A stretch of 27,906 bases of DNA from an uncultured Cryomorphaceae bacterium (lineage in GTDB: Bacteria; Bacteroidota; Bacteroidia; Flavobacteriales; Schleiferiaceae), in NCBI GenBank assembly GCA_937900215.1, contig CALCFH010000468.1, forward strand, positions 1-27,906, in the 5' to 3' direction. A program made the translations under genes and the position numbers. Each line of letters opens with the position of its first letter. Positions within the stretch are counted from its first letter, which is position 1. Of this stretch, positions 22,982-27,906 are shown one piece after another. The notes under the pieces are model-generated. The model searched no databases. It was not told the origin of the DNA and saw only the letters and a program-made list of their open reading frames with translations.

Positions 22982-23554
22982 ATGATTGAAATTGGCCATA
23001 CGCTGGTATCTGAAGAGCTTTTTACCGAGCATTTCGTTTGTGATCTAGATTCTTGTAAGGGCGCTTGCTGCATTGAGGGCGATGCTGGCGCACCGCTGAC
23101 GGAGGAAGAAACCGATATTTTAGAACAGGAGTACCCCAACTTTAAGCCTTTCTTGAGGCCGGAGGGAATGGAATATGTAGAAAAGTTAGGTACAAGCGTA
23201 ATGGATTTTGATGGAGAGGCGGTTACGCCCTTGCGCGATGGGAAGGAGTGCGCCTATACTGTTTTTGAAGGTGGAAAGGCTTTGTGTGGAATCGAAAAGG
23301 CTTGGAAGGCAGGCGCCACTTCTTTCCGCAAACCGTTGAGCTGCCATTTGTACCCCATACGCACGAAGGAGTATGTATCTTTTGAAGCCATGAACTACGA
23401 TAGGTGGGAGGTGTGCTCGCCCGCTTGCGCCCTCGGAAATGAACTCAAAGTGCCAGTATATGCCTTCTTAAAAGAGGCGCTTATTCGAAAGTATGGCAAC
23501 GATTGGTTTCAAGAACTCCATCAGGCCTTTTTACTTTACAAAAAGACCTACTAA
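22982..23554 (+). CDS. DUF3109 family cysteine-rich protein
   Basis: 190 residues from the ATG giving MIEIGHTLVSEELFTEHFVCDLDSCKGACC; the frame opens to 22925 but that would cross the promoter. The N-terminal cysteines C20, C25, C29 and C30, and later ones in GKECAY, ALCGIE, LSCHLYPIR and EVCSPACALG, are the conserved pattern of this family. It is related to the YkgJ-type CxxxCxxCC proteins thought to bind zinc or an Fe-S cluster. The function is unknown. Confidence 0.9.
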   Translation: MIEIGHTLVSEELFTEHFVCDLDSCKGACCIEGDAGAPLTEEETDILEQEYPNFKPFLRPEGMEYVEKLGTSVMDFDGEAVTPLRDGKECAYTVFEGGKALCGIEKAWKAGATSFRKPLSCHLYPIRTKEYVSFEAMNYDRWEVCSPACALGNELKVPVYAFLKEALIRKYGNDWFQELHQAFLLYKKTY

Positions 23555-23886
23555 GGGGTATTGGTTATCCACAATTTGTGTGAATTAGTATTTCCCCTAG
23601 CCTGTGTTAAGGGCTTGTGAAATCCATGGCTGTACCAATTTGAGCCCCCAGAGCCTTTGAAAAAAAAGCGTGTTAATAAATGACTGCCTTTGTGCAAAAA
23701 GAACCCTTGGCTAAGAACGAATGATTGACAAAATTTGTTGGTGTAGTGTAGTAGGGATTGGAGCCCACCTTTGGGAGGTACAGATTTCAAGATAAAATAA
23801 ACGGCTGATATTCATTGATGTGTGATCTTTTTATTGGGGTCACAAAGGCAATCTTGTCGCCATTAACAAATAGATAATTAGAGCAT
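23555..23886. other. 332-bp intergenic region upstream of nrdB, no gene
   Basis: Frames here are short and have no recognisable protein. It holds one perfect DnaA box (23565-23573), a relaxed one (23691-23699), an odd palindrome CACAA-T-TTGTG (23570-23580) and ACAAA-A-TTTGT near 23728-23738. I find no exact TAnnTTTG before nrdB (nearest: CACCTTTG at 23766-23773) and no convincing terminator for DUF3109. Confidence 0.5.
23565..23573 (+). promoter_or_regulatory. Consensus DnaA box
   Basis: TTATCCACA is the strict DnaA box, about 310 bp upstream of nrdB. The minus-strand TTTTGCACA at 23699-23691 fits the relaxed TTWTNCACA. DnaA control of nrdAB is known in E. coli; here it is only a possibility. 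Confidence 0.35.
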
Positions 23887-24867
23887 ATGCATACAGAACC
23901 CATCTTAAGCGAGAACAAAAATCGATTTGTACTTTTTCCTATCGAACACCACGATATTTGGGATTGGTATAAAAAACAAGAGGCGAGTTTTTGGACTGCG
24001 GAAGAGATAGATCTCCAACAGGATACCACCGATTGGGAGAACAAGTTAAACGAAGATGAGAAGTACTTCATCAAGCACATCTTGGCCTTTTTTGCGGCGA
24101 GTGATGGCATTGTGAACGAAAACTTGGCGGAGAACTTTGTAAACGAGGTGCAGTATACCGAAGCGAAGTTCTTCTATGGTTTCCAAATAATGATGGAAAA
24201 CATACATTCAGAAACCTACTCTCTCCTCATCGATTCCTATATCAAGGATCCGGCAGACAGAGATCGCCTTTTTAATGCCCTTGAAAACTTCCCTGCCATT
24301 CAGAAAAAAGCCGACTGGGCTCTTCGTTGGATTGACTCTCCTTCGTTTGCAGAAAGGCTTATTGCTTTCGCGGCGGTGGAAGGCATCTTCTTCAGTGGTT
24401 CTTTCTGCTCTATCTTTTGGTTGAAGAAAAGAGGCCTTATGCCCGGCTTGACTTTTTCGAACGAGCTTATCAGCCGAGACGAGGCCCTGCATTGCGACTT
24501 TGCCTGTCACTTGCACAATGAGCATTTGGTGAATAAGGTGCCCAAAGAACGCATCCTGCAAATCATTACAGAAGCACTCGATATAGAGAGAGAGTTTATA
24601 ACCGAGTCGCTTCCTGTGAAGCTTATCGGAATGAATTCAGACCTTATGATTCAGTACCTAGAGTTTGTTGCCGATCGATTGTTGGTAGAATTGAATTGCG
24701 AGAAGCACTATAATTCTACTAATCCGTTTGATTTTATGGAGATGATCTCTCTCCAACGCAAAACCAACTTCTTCGAGGGGCGTGTGGCCGAGTACCGCAA
24801 GGCTTCAGTGAAGACTTCTACCGATGTGGTAGATACCGAGATTTTTGATTTCAACGCAGATTTTTAA
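23887..24867 (+). CDS. nrdB: Class Ia ribonucleotide reductase beta subunit
   Basis: 326 residues. It houses the di-iron/tyrosyl-radical cofactor of aerobic ribonucleotide reductase. Ligands visible: D73, E104 and H107 with radical Tyr Y111 in MMENIHSETYSLLI, then E165, E199 and H202 (SRDEALHCDF). The radical Tyr is present, so it is not a Phe-substituted class Ic form. The C-terminal tail ends FDFNADF, the peptide that docks on NrdA and similar to the eukaryotic R2 tail. It lies 18 nt upstream of nrdA and is surely co-transcribed. Confidence 0.97.
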   Translation: MHTEPILSENKNRFVLFPIEHHDIWDWYKKQEASFWTAEEIDLQQDTTDWENKLNEDEKYFIKHILAFFAASDGIVNENLAENFVNEVQYTEAKFFYGFQIMMENIHSETYSLLIDSYIKDPADRDRLFNALENFPAIQKKADWALRWIDSPSFAERLIAFAAVEGIFFSGSFCSIFWLKKRGLMPGLTFSNELISRDEALHCDFACHLHNEHLVNKVPKERILQIITEALDIEREFITESLPVKLIGMNSDLMIQYLEFVADRLLVELNCEKHYNSTNPFDFMEMISLQRKTNFFEGRVAEYRKASVKTSTDVVDTEIFDFNADF

Positions 24868-24885
24868 GCAGTAAATAGAAAGAAT

Positions 24886-27387
24886 ATGTCAATGCACGTT
24901 ATTAAGCGCGACGGTAGAAAAGAGGCCGTAAAATTCGATAAGATTACCGCTCGCATACAGAAGCTTTGCTATGGTTTAAGCGAAATGGTAGATCCTACCG
25001 CCGTGGCCATGAAGGTGATTGAGGGCATCTATTCTGGGGTTACTACCTCTGAACTAGATAGCCTGGCAGCGGAGGTTTCGGCTTCGCTCACTACCCGCCA
25101 CCCAGATTATGCTCAGTTGGCGGCCCGCATCGCGGTATCCAATCTGCACAAGAACACTGAGAAGTCTTTCTCTGAAACCATGCGTGCTTTGCAGCAGTAT
25201 GTTAATCCCAAAACTGATTTACACTCTCCGCTTATTGCAGACGATGTAATGGAGGTGATTGAGGCCAATGCGCCTTTGTTGGATAGCACCATTATTTACG
25301 ATAGAGATTTCGGATACGATTATTTCGGATTTAAAACCCTAGAGCGCTCTTACCTCTTGCGCATGAACGGCAAGATTGCCGAGCGTCCGCAGCAGATGCT
25401 TATGCGTGTGGCCATTGGAATTCACAAAGACGATATTGAAGGCGCCATTGAGACCTACGACCTCATGTCTAAGCGCTACTTTACACATGCCACGCCTACG
25501 CTCTTCAACGCTGGAACGCCCAAGCCACAAATGTCGAGCTGCTTCTTGATTACTATGAAAGACGACAGCATTGATGGCATCTACGATACACTTAAGCAGT
25601 GTTCGAAGATTTCTCAGTCGGCGGGCGGAATTGGTCTGAGCATTCACAACGTACGCGCCACAGGTTCATACATCAGAGGAACCAACGGAACCTCTAATGG
25701 AATTGTTCCTATGCTTCGTGTATTCAACGATACCGCTCGCTATGTAGATCAAGGAGGAGGAAAGCGCAAGGGCAGTTTTGCCATGTATATTGAGCCTTGG
25801 CATGCCGATATCAACGACTTCTTGGATTTGAAAAAGAACCACGGCAAGGAGGAAATGCGCGCCCGCGATTTGTTTTACGCCCTTTGGATTCCAGATTTGT
25901 TTATGGAGCGCGTGCGCGACAATGGCGACTGGACCCTTATGTGTCCGAATGAGTGTCCGGGTTTGCACGACACCTATGGTGCCACTTTCAATGCCCTTTA
26001 CACTAAGTATGAGGCAGAGAAAAAAGGCCGCAAGGTGATTAAAGCCCGCGACCTTTGGCTTAAGATCATGGAATCTCAGATAGAAACCGGCACTCCGTAT
26101 ATGTTGTATAAGGATGCGGCCAATGAAAAGAGCAATCAGAAAAACCTTGGGGTTATTCGTTCTTCGAACCTCTGCACTGAGATTATGGAATACTCTGCTC
26201 CCGATGAGGTAGCCGTGTGTAACCTAGCATCTATTGCACTTCCAATGTTTATTGAAGACGGAAAGTTTGATCACATCCGCCTCTTTGAAGTAACCAAGAA
26301 GGCAACGCGCAACCTCAATCGCATTATCGATCGCAACTACTATCCGGTTAAGGAAGCCCGCAAGTCGAATATGCGTCATCGCCCTATTGGACTGGGTGTG
26401 CAAGGATTGGCCGATGCATTTATAAAACTTCGCTATCCCTTCACTTCTCCAGAGGCGAAGCAATTGAACAAAGACATTTTTGAGACTATCTATTTCGCTG
26501 CAGTTACCGCTTCGGTAGAAGAAGCCAAAGTAGACGGACCTTACGAGACCTTCCCCGGTAGTCCGATTTCAGAAGGTAAGTTCCAGTTCGATTTATGGGG
26601 CGTAGATTCCAAGGATTTCAGTGGAAGATGGGATTGGAATGCCCTTCGCAAAGAAGTAATGGAACACGGAGTGCGCAACTCTTTGTTGTTGGCTCCTATG
26701 CCAACGGCTTCTACCTCTCAGATTCTTGGAAACAATGAGTGTTTTGAGCCCTACACATCCAACATCTACACCCGCAAGGTATTGAGCGGCGAGTTTGTGG
26801 TGGTGAACAAGCATTTGTTGCTAGATCTTGTGAATCTAGGATTGTGGAATGATGGATTGAAAAACGACATCGTTCGGAACAATGGATCGGTCCAAAACAT
26901 AGACATCATCCCTCAGAACATCAAAGAACTGTACAAAACGGTTTGGGAGATGAGCATGAAGGACATTATAGACATGGCCGCCGATAGGGGAGTGTTTGTA
27001 GATCAGTCGCAGTCTATGAACCTATTTGTTGAAGCGCCCAATATGGGCAAGCTTACCAGCATGCATATGTACGCTTGGGAGGCCGGATTGAAGACAGGAA
27101 TGTATTATCTGAGAACCAAGAGCGCAACAGACGCCATTAAGTTCACAGTAGAAAAGCAGTCGAAATCGCAGGTAACTCCAGTAGTGGTTGGAAGCAAAGA
27201 GGGCACAGAAGAAAGCAGTGCAGTATCGTCAGAAGCACTGAAAGCATCGGCAGCCAGCTTTGAGAAAGGAGCCGCAGAGATGAATGCCAAAACCATGGCT
27301 GAAGCCGTGCGCAAGCAGTATACCGAAGCGGAGGCTTTGGCTTGCTCCATTGACAATCCAGACGATTGCGAAGCTTGCGGTAGTTAA
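24886..27387 (+). CDS. nrdA: Class Ia ribonucleotide reductase alpha subunit
   Basis: 833 residues. It reduces NDPs to dNDPs. An N-terminal ATP-cone (about 3-90, MHVIKRDGRKEAVKFDKITARI) is the dATP/ATP activity switch. The catalytic barrel carries FNAGTPKPQMSSCFL (the first cysteine of the redox pair), the active-site triad N428-C430-E432 in NLCTEI, and LAPMPTASTSQILGNNECFEPYTSNIYTR near 605-633. The last ~80 residues are a low-complexity Ser/Ala/Glu linker ending in the redox-shuttle pair C828-E-A-C831. Start: ATG at 24886; a second ATG two codons later is possible. A strong terminator follows 21 nt downstream. Confidence 0.97.
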   Translation: MSMHVIKRDGRKEAVKFDKITARIQKLCYGLSEMVDPTAVAMKVIEGIYSGVTTSELDSLAAEVSASLTTRHPDYAQLAARIAVSNLHKNTEKSFSETMRALQQYVNPKTDLHSPLIADDVMEVIEANAPLLDSTIIYDRDFGYDYFGFKTLERSYLLRMNGKIAERPQQMLMRVAIGIHKDDIEGAIETYDLMSKRYFTHATPTLFNAGTPKPQMSSCFLITMKDDSIDGIYDTLKQCSKISQSAGGIGLSIHNVRATGSYIRGTNGTSNGIVPMLRVFNDTARYVDQGGGKRKGSFAMYIEPWHADINDFLDLKKNHGKEEMRARDLFYALWIPDLFMERVRDNGDWTLMCPNECPGLHDTYGATFNALYTKYEAEKKGRKVIKARDLWLKIMESQIETGTPYMLYKDAANEKSNQKNLGVIRSSNLCTEIMEYSAPDEVAVCNLASIALPMFIEDGKFDHIRLFEVTKKATRNLNRIIDRNYYPVKEARKSNMRHRPIGLGVQGLADAFIKLRYPFTSPEAKQLNKDIFETIYFAAVTASVEEAKVDGPYETFPGSPISEGKFQFDLWGVDSKDFSGRWDWNALRKEVMEHGVRNSLLLAPMPTASTSQILGNNECFEPYTSNIYTRKVLSGEFVVVNKHLLLDLVNLGLWNDGLKNDIVRNNGSVQNIDIIPQNIKELYKTVWEMSMKDIIDMAADRGVFVDQSQSMNLFVEAPNMGKLTSMHMYAWEAGLKTGMYYLRTKSATDAIKFTVEKQSKSQVTPVVVGSKEGTEESSAVSSEALKASAASFEKGAAEMNAKTMAEAVRKQYTEAEALACSIDNPDDCEACGS

Positions 27388-27408
27388 GAGAAAGACGTTT
27401 AGTGTACT

Positions 27409-27457
27409 AAAGCTTTCAAGCCCGTTTATACATGGGTTTGGAAGCTTTTTTATTTCT
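27409..27457 (+). terminator. Rho-independent terminator of nrdBA
   Basis: A 15-bp stem (27409-27423 with 27434-27448, two G-U pairs) with a 10-nt loop is followed by further T's and TATTTC. It begins 21 nt after the nrdA stop. Confidence 0.9.
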
Positions 27458-27906
27458 ACCCACTCCCTTTGCCTATGGCCTTGGTTTCAAATGTGTACTG
27501 CGGAAAAAAGTCTCCTGTTCTAAGAGAGGTGAATACAGAGTAGGCAAAGATGGAAGGAATGAGGCCGACTAAACGGGCTGCAACCGACGGAGTGGTCTTG
27601 TTTGAATACTCCTGTAATTAAGCGTAAAGCATCGAAATGAGACAGTCTATTCTTTAGAGCCTATTCCATCTGCTTTATTAATTTTTCATTTCGCAAGGCG
27701 AGCCTAGTTGCATTCTGAATATTCAGAGAGTCTGCATGCAAGCTCAGCAGGATTGAATTGGAATGAACCATCGTTTTATATATTGACGTATTTAACTGAA
27801 ACATGGGGGATATCTTTTCTCCTACAAAGTTGAAATTCCCATACGATAAAAACAAGCCTCTGAGTATACGGATTCAGCAATAACTACCTCATACAAAATG
27901 TTTTGC
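27458..27906. other. Right-edge region of ~450 bp without a convincing gene
   Basis: No protein family is recognisable on either strand. The longest open stretch is on the minus strand from 27873 to 27661 (a 64-codon reading from a TTG at 27855, ending RLALRNEKLIKQME). It has no ATG near its start, no promoter and no relatives that I know; it could be a decayed gene remnant or chance. Confidence 0.35.

Noticed and set aside
23555..23886. Chromosomal replication origin
   Set aside because: There is only one strict DnaA box, no cluster and no DNA-unwinding-type repeat array, and neighbouring genes are not origin-linked in a way I can claim.
23551..24110. Minus-strand frames of 79 and 107 codons before and over nrdB
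   Set aside because: No recognisable protein; they overlap nrdB or AT-rich intergenic DNA and lack promoter-like sequence.
27661..27873. Minus-strand 64-codon frame as a real gene
   Set aside because: It starts with TTG, has no promoter, and shows no family features. It is left as a possible remnant in the right-edge entry.
1..27906. CRISPR arrays, IS elements, prophage, toxin-antitoxin or defence genes
   Set aside because: No direct-repeat arrays, transposase, integrase or related motifs were seen on either strand.

Overview
The window looks like a stretch of a Bacteroidota chromosome, most likely from the Flavobacteriales side. The evidence is the protein content: DUF3078 and DUF3109 proteins, an ECF sigma/anti-sigma pair with a 'SPSLWDKIEQEL' opening, a panD-UPF0104-radA cluster and a nrdB with a eukaryote-like tail. 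Promoters also fit, since copies of the Bacteroidota -7 element TAnnTTTG, some with a TTG about 17-19 nt upstream, sit in front of many genes. Nearly all of it is housekeeping DNA. I see no phage, IS element, CRISPR array, toxin-antitoxin pair or defence island.

Layout. 1-1652 (+) is the 3' part of an M1 metallopeptidase cut by the window edge. 1658-5004 (-) holds a periplasmic thioredoxin-fold protein downstream of RNase R. 5204-7753 (+) is an ECF sigma factor, a one-TM putative anti-sigma protein and an outer-membrane barrel protein with an acidic/coiled-coil front half, ended by a strong terminator. 7809-8264 (+) is elaA, converging with trpS (-). plsC-gatC (+) diverge from trpS and run tail to tail into prs-rplY-pth (-). 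A tRNA-Leu(CAA) follows, then esterase, dCMP deaminase and S41 protease (+). A small acidic lipoprotein and glyS (-) come next, then DUF2461 (+). The operon panD, UPF0104, a degenerate HldE/RfaE2-like protein, radA and DUF3078 (-) follows, then DUF3109 (+) and nrdB-nrdA (+). The last ~450 bases hold no convincing gene.

How the genes work together. Translation is heavily represented (trpS, glyS, gatC, pth, rplY, tRNA-Leu), as are nucleotide and dNTP supply (prs, dCMP deaminase, nrdBA), envelope functions (plsC, the OMPs, S41, UPF0104) and RNA/DNA maintenance (rnr, radA). The genome is compact, with ATGA or TAATG overlaps inside operons and stop codons that touch or overlap between convergent genes.

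Most interesting points. (a) Terminators are embedded in neighbouring coding sequence, most strikingly a tRNA-Leu terminator whose stem contains the start codon of the next gene. (b) An orphan terminator with an upstream -7 box between glyS and DUF2461 predicts a small RNA of ~85-90 nt. (c) The panD-radA operon encodes an apparent nucleotidyltransferase pseudoenzyme lacking HxGH. (d) A repeated TAnnTTTG-N4-start-codon layout suggests leaderless mRNAs. None of these amounts to a proven new system.
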